Assembly: GCA_003427395.1 (NCBI GenBank)
Contig: BFEA01000326.1
Location: forward strand, 171,520-195,141
Length of the DNA: 23,622 bases
Direction of reading: 5' to 3'
Source: Chara braunii
Taxonomy: Eukaryota > Streptophyta > Charophyceae > Charales > Characeae
Shown: positions 1 to 9,191 of the stretch, one piece after another
Layout of the letters: the number at the start of each line of letters is the position of its first letter
Position numbering within the stretch: position 1 is the stretch's first letter
Notes under the pieces: model-generated
Database searches by the model: none
The model's input: only the letters and a program-made list of their open reading frames with translations
Told to the model about the DNA's origin: nothing
Program-made: the position numbers and the translations under genes

Positions 1-37
<37 letters not shown>

Positions 38-38
38 A
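1..38. repeat. CT microsatellite
   Basis: Almost pure CT dinucleotide repeat with single T insertions, running off the left edge of the window. A second CT tract lies at 168-213. No coding sense. Confidence 0.9.
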
Positions 39-167
39 CGCCCGTGAATGCGCGTGAACGCGCTTGAACGCGCGTGAGCGGCTGCGAACGGCCGTGAACG
101 AAGTCGAGGTCCGTTCACGTCACCGATCTCGTTCGTACACGAGTGTTCACAGCGATGAACAAGCGTT
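39..167. repeat. GTGAAC/GTTCAC word cluster 1
   Basis: The stretch between the two CT tracts is built from imperfect copies of cgtgaacg and its reverse complement: about nine variants, including cgtgaatg, cttgaacg, cgtgagcg and tgttcaca. A second cluster of the same words lies at 607-704. Both orientations occur, so it is not a simple tandem array. The function is unknown. Confidence 0.6.
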
Positions 168-173
168 CTCTCG

Positions 174-229
<56 letters not shown>

Positions 230-236
230 CGAGCGC
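168..236. repeat. CT then CG compound microsatellite
   Basis: A CT repeat with TTT interruptions passes directly into an alternating CG/GC run at about 213-232. Alternating purine-pyrimidine CG runs can adopt Z-form DNA; that is general knowledge, not evidence from here. Confidence 0.85.
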
Positions 237-399
237 GTGACCTGATCCAAATGGATGGCATTGCGCATCATAGTAGCACGAGCGGGCCGCTGCGGCTTTA
301 TTCGCAGCAAAGTTGAGCAAACATCCGACTTGAACGCGACTTAGAAAGTGCTTTTTTTTTTTTCTTCGCCGATTCCGCATCCACAACGTCATTGCGCGG

Positions 400-439
<40 letters not shown>

Positions 440-606
440 GCAGCCTGCCAAGCACAGACGATATTTTTATTTTGTTTTTAATGAAAAAAATATTAAATTG
501 TACCAGAAAAAAAAAAAAATACAGGCAACTACCCCCGTCATGCTCTACACACCTGCACGAAAAAAAAGGGACCCCCTTAGCCAAAAAAAAACAACAACCA
601 CCTCGC
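237..606. repeat. Spacer with homopolymer tracts
   Basis: No gene seen. The segment holds poly-T runs at 352-363 and 403-436 (about 34 T) and poly-A runs near 509-521, 560-567 and 583-590. Open frames here are poly-Phe or poly-Lys products of these runs. The long T run could be the tail of a minus-strand retroposed sequence, but no retroposon body is recognisable. Confidence 0.6.
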
Positions 607-704
607 CGCTCACTGTGAACTCCGTGAACGAGTGGCGGTCACGATTTTTGTGAACAGTGACCGCGTTTCGTACACGGACCCTGTGAACGGCGACCGGTGG
701 TACG
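607..704. repeat. GTGAAC/GTTCAC word cluster 2
   Basis: Short stretch with gtgaactc, gtgaacga, gtgaacag and gtgaacgg copies plus gtcacg and cgtacacgga words also present in the first cluster (cgtacacgag). It ends where recognisable integrase coding sequence of the minus-strand gypsy fragment begins, so it may be one end of the sequence that truncated that fragment. Confidence 0.5.
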
Positions 705-1546
705 ACACTGTTAGGCACACACAAACGTTTATTCCTTGCCTTCTCAAGGAACAGCAGGCTGTTGACCAACTCAAACTCAGCAGAAGTCTCTTTGTCCTTT
801 GCCTCGAGTCTGCGTATGATCTCGGCCATAAAAGGGTCCTCGCGATAGGCTTCCACCAAAGACTGAGTAACATTGTCCACAAGATTGAACTCAGTAATCA
901 GCACACCTTAGAAATCAGGTCTACGTGACAAGGCATCAACATTGTTGTTGTACTAGCCCTTGATGTACTGGTGCTTGAAGTCATACTGCTCTATGGCTTC
1001 AATCCAACGCTTCAGAGCGTCAGAGAGCACCGGTTGAGTTCTCATCCATTTAAGTGTCTGATAATCAGTCCTGAGGATGAAGAACTTCCCAAGGAGATAG
1101 TGCCTCCAATGGGTCAGAGCGTTGTAAACCGCATAGAGTTCCTTCTTATAGGCGGACTTAGCCAACTTTTGAGAGGGAATTTTCTTAGACATGTACTCAA
1201 CTAGCCTCAACTTTTCCCCCTCCTGTTGTGCAAGTACGGCGCCTATGTTGGCTAGCATCCGTAGTCACTATAAGGATCTGGAAGTTTCAAGACTTCATAA
1301 TGCGTCAACGCATGCTTCAGATGTCTGAAAGCAGCCTCGCATCTCTTAGTCCACTCCCATGGGGTGTCAAGGCGGGTCAGATCAGTCAAAGGGGCGGCAA
1401 CTCTGCTATAGTTCTTCACGACGTTGCGATAGTAGCTGGTCATCCCTAAGAAAGACCTCAAATCAGTCACAGATTGAGGATGCGGCCAGTCACGAATGCT
1501 GGCCACCTTCGCGTCATCTGGCTTAAACCCTTCCGCGGAAATTTAT
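705..1546 (-). pseudogene. Ty3/gypsy pol fragment A (RT end, RNase H, IN start)
   Basis: Read on the minus strand from 1542 downward: end of the RT thumb/connection (KPDDAKV, then LRSFLGMTSYYR), RNase H (KKELYAVYNALTHWRHYLLG, then RTDYQTL, then DALSRRPDF) and the linker into the integrase zinc finger (LLFLEKARNKRLCVPN). Homology stops near 705, before the HHCC finger. Breaks: a frame change near 1255, where the first RNase H aspartate should lie, a TAG at 953-955 and a TAA at 908-910. The upper edge is abrupt at about 1543, in the middle of a conserved RT block. The missing RT N-terminus is the part present on the same strand at 8589-9191, so this is probably the other half of element C. It is dead; the family call is secure, while exact edges are good to about 10 bp. 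Confidence 0.88.
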
Positions 1547-2064
1547 TGACAAGCCGCTTCCAACAAGCTATAGATCGCCTAATTCTGTGCGGTGGTTGAG
1601 GAGCTACTATCTTTCAAAGATCGCGAGCGTTTCAAGAGCTCCAAAAAAATCACCCGCGCTCGTTTTTTCAACGAGCGCTATTATTCTAGGCAGTGGCTGA
1701 TGCTGCGCCTCATCTCGTTGGAAGCGGCTTTCAAAAAGCTTTCCAACAAGACCTCTTTTGCCAAATTTCACCCAGCGGGTAAAACGTTATTGGCAAAAGG
1801 GTTTTTGCCCTCTACATCTCCTCTCTTGACCCGTGACCATCTCCAAAAGTGCCACGTGGCAGTTTGATGAGGATTTTTTTTTGAAGACCCCCCTGGCTAG
1901 GGGGCTGCACTACAGTGGAACTGGGTGGCTGATCAAGATCTCAGCCAACCCCAGATAATGTGCAGCAGCAGTTCATCACCACCTTGAAGACCCCTTCTNC
2001 CAAGGGGTGTGTGAAGGCNAAGATCTTGTGGATCTTGGTGAAGTTGTATGCTCTTGGTTACCCA
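1547..2064 (+). repeat. Candidate 5' LTR of element B
   Basis: Fragment A stops at about 1543 and a TG follows at 1547. A CA at 2063-2064 lies six bases before a degenerate tRNA-Met-like primer site (tgggtatcacc), giving a 518-bp TG...CA segment of plausible LTR size. Inside are a perfect hairpin (gcgctcg, loop ttttttcaa, cgagcgc) and an inverted pair gacaagccgcttccaac / gttggaagcggctttc. No partner LTR survives because the 3' end of B is lost, so identity cannot be confirmed here. Single unresolved bases lie at 1999 and 2019. Confidence 0.35.
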
Positions 2065-2069
2065 AGAGC

Positions 2070-2080
2070 TGGGTATCACC
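2070..2080 (+). other. Possible primer-binding site of element B
   Basis: tgggtatcacc resembles the plant initiator-Met site (tggtatcagagc) with one extra G and a weak 3' half. Support is positional only: it follows the candidate LTR end by five bases. Confidence 0.25.
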
Positions 2081-2084
2081 TCTC

Positions 2085-2660
2085 TCATCCCTAATCCACT
2101 CTCCCACTNCCTTTTCCCTCTCTCCCCTTCATCATCTGACCTTCTTTTTATCTCACCACCACTCATCCATCACCTTTTCTCACTCCTCTCTCCACTTTTC
2201 TCATTTCTCTCCTCTTCTCCCCACTAATCTCTCATCCCCTTCACTCTTTCTCCATCCACTACCATATTTGTACTCTCTCCTCTCCCAGCCTCACCCTCCT
2301 TGCTTCTTTTCCCTACTTCTCTCCTCTCTTTCCCGTTAATCTCTCATACCCTTCCCTCTTCACTCATCTCCCACCATCTTTTTCTCTCCTCTCTCTCCAC
2401 TCACCTTCTTTTACTAATCTCTCGCTATTTTCTTCACCTTTTCCATATCTTTCTTTCTCGTTCTCTCACCCTCCTCTCCTCCTTTCCTCCCCCAACTACA
2501 ACCCCATCATCTCCCTCACCTACCACTTCAATCTTTTCTCTTTCCCACCTGTTTTTTTTCTTTTCTCTTTCTTTTTATTTAAATTTTCTCCGTTCCTCCA
2601 AAAATTCGAATTTTCTTCTTCCCTACTTCTTTTCTTATCTTTCTGATTTATTTTATTTTT
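2085..2660 (+). repeat. Polypyrimidine tract in leader of B
   Basis: About 570 bp of almost uninterrupted C and T on the plus strand (ctctcc, ttttctc, cacttctctcc motifs), with one unresolved base at 2109. The open frames through it are Ser/Leu/Phe-rich and overlap one another, which is expected from base composition and not evidence of a protein. It lies in what would be the untranslated leader of B. Confidence 0.8.
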
Positions 2661-2669
2661 ATTTATTTA

Positions 2670-2791
2670 TTTTGAAAATTTGAATTTTTCTGCGGCACCC
2701 TAAAATCTGATTAGGACTTAGCCATTCTTGCTTTCGGCACACATTTTGACCCCGTGGGGGTAACGAAGTGCTGCCGAAATTTGTGAAAAAT
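2670..2791 (+). repeat. Palindrome-ended unit, copy 1
   Basis: Starts with ttttgaaaatttg...ctgcggca and ends with tgctgccgaaatttgtgaaa, which are imperfect inverted repeats of each other. The middle has cacattttgaccccgtgggggtaa. A diverged second copy follows at 2870-2989. Confidence 0.6.
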
Positions 2792-2869
2792 CTAAAACTT
2801 GGTTAGTTTCTCTTCACTCTCCTCCACCTCCTTATTTATTTATCTATTTATTTATTTATTTACTTATTT

Positions 2870-2989
2870 TTTTGAAAATTTTAATTTGCGGCATTGTAAA
2901 AATTAGTGTGCTTCTCTTAGTCTCTCCTTTCTCTTTGCACATTTTAACCTCGTTGAGGTAAAAAAATGCTGCCGAAATTTTCAAAAAAA
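2870..2989 (+). repeat. Palindrome-ended unit, copy 2
   Basis: Starts ttttgaaaattttaatttgcggca and ends tgctgccgaaattttcaaaa (inverted ends), with a middle cacattttaacctcgttgaggtaa matching copy 1. The two copies are separated by a CT-rich and TTTA-repeat spacer of about 78 bp. Confidence 0.6.
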
Positions 2990-3441
2990 TAAATAAGTCC
3001 TCTTCCCTCGCTCTTTACATTTTATTTCTTTATTTATTTTTATCTCTTCTTTTATTTTATTTTTATCTCGAAATTTTATTGTTTATTCTATTTTCTTTCC
3101 CCCTCCCTTCCATATTATCTTTTTTCTTGATTAGGTCGCCGCTACCCTCCACTAACCACCTAAACTCCGGTTAGGGTTTTCTCAGGGTTTTCTAGGGCTT
3201 AGGGCTCTCCTAACTCCCGCCCCCCTTCCTACTCTCCCGCCTCCTCCCGTCGGACACCCTGGACCTGGACGGCTCCTCCCCCCTCGAGCGGTTCGGCGCC
3301 TTCGTCTCACGCGCGACCCGCAAGATCCGAGGCGAGCCGACTCACACATACTCACCCCGCTCCCGCGGTCCCCTTCCTCTTACCGGTGGGCCCCTTTCGC
3401 CACACACTCCTCTGAGGACTTCCTCCATTCCCCTTCCGGCT
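2990..3441 (+). promoter_or_regulatory. Leader of element B with telobox-like words
   Basis: No gene. After a TTTA-rich part, 3170-3210 contains ttagggtttt, cagggtttt, ctagggctt and agggctc in close succession, like plant telobox (AAACCCTAA) words on the opposite strand and the CTAGGGTTT words common in plant 5' leaders. The remainder is GC-rich, leading to the gag ATG at 3442. A role in transcription is inference. Confidence 0.4.
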
Positions 3442-5489
3442 ATGGAAGGGAGTTCATCCGAGGAGATCGCCGCGACGCTGTCTACACCCCAGGTCAGCGC
3501 ATCGTCAGCGACTCATGATCAGGCCCATGCGGACACCATGAACCTTCATGCCATCCTTATAGCAATCCAGGCACAACTTAGTACGCTTGGACCGTTGCAA
3601 GCGCAAATCAATGCGCTAGCCCTTGACGTCAACCGCCTCAAGGGCTCCCCTTATCGCTCTCCCCACCGCTCTCACACCCCTTCCCCTACCGGCTCCGATT
3701 CCGGCTCCCCAGGACTCCGGAGACGGAGTCACCATGGTTCTCCCTCCTCTGTGGGCCAGGCCCAACACTCCCCCTTAGCGGTGGCGAATGTTGTTGCCGC
3801 TCAGACCACCCCGTCCATTGCGGCAGTTCTTCCGGCCATGGCCGCCCCTACCGTCTCAGCTACTGCCGTAGGTGCTGCGGTCCAGGTACCGCCTTCTAGC
3901 CCAACAGTTTCATCGACCCACACCGGTGTTGCTTCCCAGCTTCCCGCACCGGTCGCGGCAATACGGCTTCGCCCTCTTCTTCCTGCCTTCGTCGCCCCGC
4001 CCCCACAGCAGGGTACCACCCAGGCTGGGATTCCTCCTCCCACACGGAGACCCGCTCCGCCCCCTCCACTTCCGACCCCGCGCACCCAGCGAGTGGCCAC
4101 TTTACAGGCCACTATTGCGCAGGCTCAGGCGGAGATTCTCGCTCTGAGACAACCTCACCCATTACAGGCTGCCCACCCTTCTTCCTCTACCACACCTTCG
4201 GTCCCCATGATGCAGGCTCGTTTCCCTCGACCTGCTCCTCAGCCTCTTCCCTCCTACCTGGCTATTCCGGGACAGCTACCCGCGGCCAATGCCTCCTCGT
4301 CTGCTGGTCCATCCGCCAGCGGCCACGGCCCACAGCGGCATCGACTTACGCTGCCGCAGTGCACTCGCCTCGATCTCTCTCCCCCCGCCATCAGCACAGT
4401 GGACATCCTCCTGTGCGCACCACGGACATTCCCGAGTGTGATGGCACATCCCGTGTCTCTCGCTGGTTGCAGATAGCAATGCGCACGCTCTCTATGACGA
4501 CCACTTGTCAGGAGTTGTGGTGCGATGTGCTCGCAACCAAATTGCGAGGTAGCCCTTCCACTGTGGGGAAGGATCATTATACCCAGCGCCTTCGCGTGGG
4601 TGAGGTCCCCACTTTGGCCGACTTCGCGGCCTTCCTTCAGGACCGTTTTGGCGCTTGTCATGACACCACCGACGCCTTAGACCACGTCACCCAGACCAGA
4701 TGGTCCGGGTCCTTTGTACCGGCCGACCTCGAGCGTCACATCCGGGTGTTTCAGGACGCTCGCCTTGTTTGTGATGAGACGTTCCTACCGGAGGTCACAC
4801 TCACCGACCGGTTCCTTGTCAGCCTGCCGACTGACTACCGCCTAGAGCTATGGAGGCGATCATTCTCTTATGCGAAGCAGGCATACGAGGCTGCACGTCA
4901 GTACCAGAGGATGTGCAGTCGCTTCTCCGTCGCCACATCGTCTTCGCAGCCAGCCGCCACCTCCCATTCTCGGGGTACCACCCGAGGCCGCTCCTTGTTT
5001 GCCGGTCGTTTTCGTCGCTTGGCTCGACCTGGAGCGCCATTCGCTCAGCACTACAGTTCTCTCGAGTATGGAGAGGACGTCTCAGCCGAGCTCGATCCTA
5101 CCATTGGGGATGCCCCCGAGGACATCAGGCTTCGGGACGTCATCCAGTACCACTTGGATGACGACATTGTCCCAATGGCCGAGCGCTTGCAAATGGCCAT
5201 GTCTGCCATGGGTCGTGCACGCAGTCGGGTTGCACAAGCTGGCGCCCGCACACCCACAGTTCCTCAGATAGACCTCCCGCAGGGTTTTGTCCCTCCTCGC
5301 GGAGCTCTATCCCCTGAGGAGCGTGCCGCCCTCGAGGCCCGACGAGGCTGCCTTCGTTGCCGCCAGGATCGACACACCTCCTCACGGTGTCCATACCACA
5401 CCACCCTCGATCGGTACTACGCTAACATTTCTCGTCAGCGTCGATGTCAGTCCCCCCCTGGCCCCGCGCGACCAGCCCCACCCAGCTAG
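3442..5489 (+). pseudogene. gag: Element B gag (capsid/nucleocapsid), frameshifted
   Basis: Gag packages element RNA into cytoplasmic particles. The ATG at 3442 opens a long Ser/Pro/Ala-rich N-terminal region (SPHRSHTPSPTGSDSGSP, then poly-Pro stretches), unusually long and disordered for a gag. This frame ends at a stop at 4474-4476. The capsid-like part continues in another frame from about 4370 (CDGTSRVSRWLQIAM, then FAAFLQDRFG, then FLVSLPTDYRLELW), so a frameshift lies around 4340-4400. A CCHC zinc knuckle (CLRCRQDRHTSSRC, CX2CX4HX4C) sits at 5349-5390, and the frame ends at TAG 5487-5489. The protease follows in a third frame. The total of about 680 residues is large for gypsy gag. Calling the shift a lesion and not programmed frameshifting is inference. 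Confidence 0.82.
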
Positions 5490-6170
5490 CCACGGTGCGG
5501 TGTACCCCTAAGGCCTCGCACGTAGCCGGCTTCCCGACCACCGAGTCACGGTTTGCCCCTTTGGCTACCCCACTAGAGGACCCTCAGGATACGACAAACG
5601 CAGTTCTCTCTGCCCCGTCGTCTGTCGAGGTACTGACTGCCTCCCCGCAGACCGCCACATCTAGCGCTTCTCCCCCGAGACTTCCGACGCGTTGTCCCAT
5701 TCGCACAGCCCGTTGTAGCACTCAGCTGGCGACTCACGATGACGTTGTGTCATCTCTCCTGGACTTGAGCATTTTGCAGGCTCGTTAGTAGCGACTCACG
5801 AGGCACGTCAACGTCCTGTGTCGTCTTCTCACTCTGCTCTCTGACCCTGATCGGACATCTACGAGGGTGTACCGCGCTTTATGGGACTTTGGCTCGCAGG
5901 GAGATTTCGTTCACCCCCGAGTGGTTGAGGAAGCTCGCCTAGCTACCTCTGGGTCTTGCTCTCCTATCTCCGTTACCCTCGGAGATAACAAGACGCGGCG
6001 CTGCTTCGATCAGACGGTCCCCGACCTCCAGTTGTCCCTCACCCTCTAGCCACCGGATAGTACCCAGGCGCCTCGGCACTACAATTCCTCCGGATACTTC
6101 GATGTGTTGGAGACTGGGTACGACTTTATCCTTGGCACTCCCTGGTCTCGCCGGTTCCGTTGCACAGAGG
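5490..6170 (+). pseudogene. Element B protease region, interrupted
   Basis: A retropepsin-like domain that would process Gag-Pol. The frame used by the downstream RT is followed back from 6104: ILGTPWSRRF (second conserved block, near 6130), LVD-equivalent ALWDFGSQGDFV at 5879-5914, and before that a Ser/Thr-rich linker. Two adjacent TAG codons (5786-5791) and another TAG (6047-6049) break it; all are in the RT frame. The active-site triplet reads D-F-G where retropepsins have D-S/T-G, so catalysis is unlikely even without the stops. Confidence 0.75.
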
Positions 6171-8215
6171 CCGAATGGGCGACCAAGACACCCGTTCTCA
6201 AAACGAAGTGTGGTCAGACCCATCGCGTCCCCTTCATTGGAACCACGGGCGACACGCCTCCCGACCTACCTCCCCGTGACCCTCGTCCATCAAGGTCTCA
6301 CCCCGACATCGCCTTCACTTCCCCTCGTCAGTTCGCTCACTTCATACGACAGGAGTACATCACGTTCTACTCAGTGAACGTCATGGATCTTCTTTGCTAC
6401 GATCCACTTTGTCCCGAGGTTGACCTCATCTCTCTTAAGCCCGATCCCCCTGACCCTTTCTCCATCTTTGCTGCTCCCATCTCTACGTCCACCCGTCAAC
6501 CTGCGGATACCCCCTCCACGTCCCTGGCCCCTGAGCCGTCGGCTGTCGAGTCCACACATACGTCTCGTGCCGACGCAGATGCTGAGGAACTCACACGGTT
6601 CATGGCAGACTTAGAGCCCGCCGTTCGTGACCTGATTCGAGAGTACCGCGACGTCTTCCCCCCGTATTTCTCATACAGCGGGATTCCCCCGATGCGCGGT
6701 GTTGAGCATTCTATCCAGCTCGTGCCTGACTATCGTGTTCACCATCAGGCACCGTACCGACTCTCGATTCCAGAGGCGTCGGAACTCAAGCGTCGGCTTG
6801 AGGAGCTCCTTCGACTGGGTTTCATTAAACCCAGTAACTCCCCTTGGGGTGCACCTGTCCTCTTTGCTCGGAAAGAGGACGGAACTCTATGCCTCTGCAT
6901 CGACTACCGCGGCCTTAACCGTTACACGGTTAAGAACAGTTATACCATGCCCCGCGCGGATGAGCTGTTTGACCGTCTGGCAGGCAACCGCTTCTTCACG
7001 AAGATCGATCTTCGTAGCGGTTACCACCAGATCCGCGTTGCCACAGAGGATCAACCGAAAACCGCCTTCCGATCGCGCTTCGACCACTACGAGTTCACGG
7101 TGATGCCATTCGGCCTCACCAATGCACCCGCCACCTTCCGGACGGCGATGAACGACATCTTCAGGGACATCCTTGAAGAATACGTTCTCGTATATCTGGA
7201 CGACATCCTGGTCTACAGTCGTACCTTAGAAGACCATCTTAGACACCTCCGCGATGTCCTACATCGCTTACGCAAGCATGGCTTCTATGCCAAGCTCAGT
7301 ACGTGCCGCTTTGCCCAGTGCAAAGTGGACTTCCTAGGACACCATGTGTCTGACCAGGGTCTCCACATGGACAACGCGAAGATCACTGCTATTGCAGAGT
7401 GGCCCGTCCCCACATCTGTCAAGCAGCTTCGCAGTTTCCTAGGCCTCACCAGCTACTATAGTAATTTTATCCAGGGATACGCTAGGTATTCCTACGTCCT
7501 TACCTCTACCCTCCTCCGGAAGAACCCGCCATGGTTTTGGACACCCCTGTGCGAGGACGCCTTTCGCGCCCTCAAGAAGACGGTGACGTGTGCGCCAGTT
7601 CTTCGCCTTCCTGATTTTTATCGTCCCTTTATCGTCACCACCGATGCGTCAGATTTTGCAGTAGGAGCTGTCCTTTCTCAGGTGTTTCCCTCTCCTCCAG
7701 ATTCACCTTACCCCCATGTTCCTCCTTCCCCCCCCCCTCCTGCTGACACTGCTTCTCAACAGACGCCTACCCTCCCACCGCTTCCATCCACTGACAGTCC
7801 TCCTGTTACTTACTTCCCGACCATCACGGAGGATGCGACTGTCGAGGCTCGTGCTGGGGATTGTCCGATCGCTTTCTACTCCCGTCAGCTACTGCCTGCC
7901 GAGATAAACTACACTGCCGATGAACGTGAGGTTCTCGCAGTAGTTTATGCTACCCGGCGTTGGCGTCATTATCTGCACGGGGCGCCCTTCACGGTGCGCA
8001 CAGACAACTCAGTTGCCGAGGCTTTCCTCACGAAGCCTAAGCTTTCCCCTCGACAGGCACGTTGGTGGCGTGACTTATCCGAATCACTTTCACCACTCAG
8101 CCCATTAAGGGTGAAACGAACCGCGCCGCCGATGCCTTGTTCCGCCGTCCTGATCACAATCAGGAACCCATCCAGCTTGTTGCCATCTCCATCACCACTG
8201 TTGATCAGTCGGTGA
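6104..8215 (+). pseudogene. pol: Element B reverse transcriptase-RNase H
   Basis: Longest open segment of B. RT copies element RNA into cDNA. Visible blocks: SPWGAPVLFARKEDG, LCIDYRGLN, FFTKIDLRSGYHQI, FTVMPFGLTNAPATF, the catalytic YLDD (codons from 7193), YAKLSTCRF, and the thumb block LRSFLGLTSYYSNF. RNase H shows TTDAS, ADEREVLAVVYATRRWRHYL and RTDNS. Between the first and second RNase H strands (7681-7857) is a Pro/Ser/Thr-rich insertion of about 60 residues not found in typical gypsy RNase H. The last catalytic aspartate (AADAL) is in another frame because of a frameshift near 8080-8086. All RT catalytic residues are present. It has no true start codon of its own: it is part of a longer polyprotein. 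Confidence 0.9.
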
Positions 8216-8588
8216 TCGACGCGTATAGCACTTAGTACTGCCACTGCCCCGATTATCGCGTCATCCACGCGACACTGCGGAGTGGCAAGACCGTCCCTTC
8301 CTACTCCCTCGGGGAGAACGGCCTCGTATACTGGCATGGCAGATCTGGTTAGCTAGAACCACGTATCAGCGTTCCCTCCACCGGCTGTAGCAGAGTTCCA
8401 TGACCAGGCAGCTGCCGGTCATATGGGTTTCCACAAGACGTTGGCTCGTGTTTGTCGCCTATACGTCAGGCCGAAGTCCAAGGACTTTGTCAAAGCCTAC
8501 ATCCAGGAGTGTCCTACCTGCCAGGAGGTGAACAGTGTGGGCCACCTTCCGTATGGGTTACTTCAGCCCCTACCCATACCTGAAGGTT
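8086..8588 (+). pseudogene. Element B integrase N-terminus, truncated
   Basis: After the frameshift the reading continues from 8086 (TNRAADALFRRPDHN, GENGLVYWHGRSG), with TAG codons at 8233-8235 and 8350-8352. It shifts back to the RT frame by about 8387 (EFHDQAAAGHMGFHKTLARV, then ECPTCQE). The HHCC zinc finger is complete: H-x6-H and C-x2-C. Homology ends in LLQPLPIPE at about 8588, just where integrases pass into the catalytic core; the core with D,D-35-E is missing. The sequence after this point belongs to minus-strand RT of element C. Confidence 0.82.
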
Positions 8589-9191
8589 GTTACAGTGATG
8601 ACATTGATGCCCCTATAGTCAATGGACATCCTATGTGTTCCTTGAAATTCCTTCTTCTTAGGTACGAATAGTACTGGAGACCCATAAGGAGAAACACTAA
8701 GTCGGATTCAACCCTTCTCTACGAGTTCCTTGAGTTGTTGGCGAAGCTCATCGAGCTTGCCTGAAGACATCCGATAGATCCTACCTTTGAGATACTAGAC
8801 CCTAGGATAATCTCTATCGCGTGGACGACCTCCCTCTCAACAACCCCTGTCGGCTCTTCAAATAGATCAGGGTACTTAGCAACTACTCCCTCTATCTCCA
8901 GCGACATTTTAACCGGCTCGCCTGCAACAGAGACATAAACTAGGTACATACCCTCCTCCTGATTTTGCTTATAATAATTATAAAACGCGGCCGCACTCAT
9001 GCATCCGTGGGACTCAATCAGACTACTAGCTTTGAACTTATGCAATCTGGCGGTCCCTCCAAGTGGCAAAGTGTTTTTGACCACTTTTCGGTCCCAGTCA
9101 AAATGGGGCTGTGCCACAGAGAGGTAGTACATACCTAACAACATATCCATGGGAAGTTCGCCACTCACTAGGAACGAGACGCGATGTCTAA
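8589..9191 (-). pseudogene. Element C protease C-terminus and RT N-terminus
   Basis: From 9187 downward on the minus strand: end of the protease (FLVSGELPMDMLLGMYYL), linker (VVAKYPDLFEEPTGVV, VVHAIEII), RT entry (KGRIYRMSSGKLDELRQQL, SPYGSPVLFVPKKKE, then SIDYRGIN). A frameshift lies near 8800-8830. In the lower frame there is a TAG at 8795-8797 and a TGA at 8708-8710, the latter at the position of a Trp that is nearly invariant in gypsy RTs (EKG-W-IRP). Homology ends near 8589, far short of YLDD. Confidence 0.85.

Larger units (their letters stand above)
1547..8588 (+). mobile_element. Element B: truncated Ty3/gypsy retrotransposon
   Basis: Order on the plus strand: candidate LTR, about 1.4 kb leader, gag with zinc knuckle, protease, RT, RNase H, integrase HHCC finger. 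The RT-RNase H-IN order defines Ty3/gypsy. The integrase catalytic core, any chromodomain, the polypurine tract and the 3' LTR are absent: homology ends at about 8588, where it meets minus-strand RT sequence. Coding sequence is GC-rich with many Pro/Ser codons, unlike D. The clade cannot be fixed without the integrase. The left border depends on the tentative LTR. Confidence 0.8.

Noticed and set aside
2007-2683. Long overlapping open frames rich in Ser, Leu and Phe
   Set aside because: They follow the polypyrimidine tract, contain no domain, and overlap one another; base composition explains them.
3801-4112. Minus-strand Gly/Ala-rich frame opposite the B gag
   Set aside because: It is the reverse shadow of the Pro/Ala-rich gag coding sequence.
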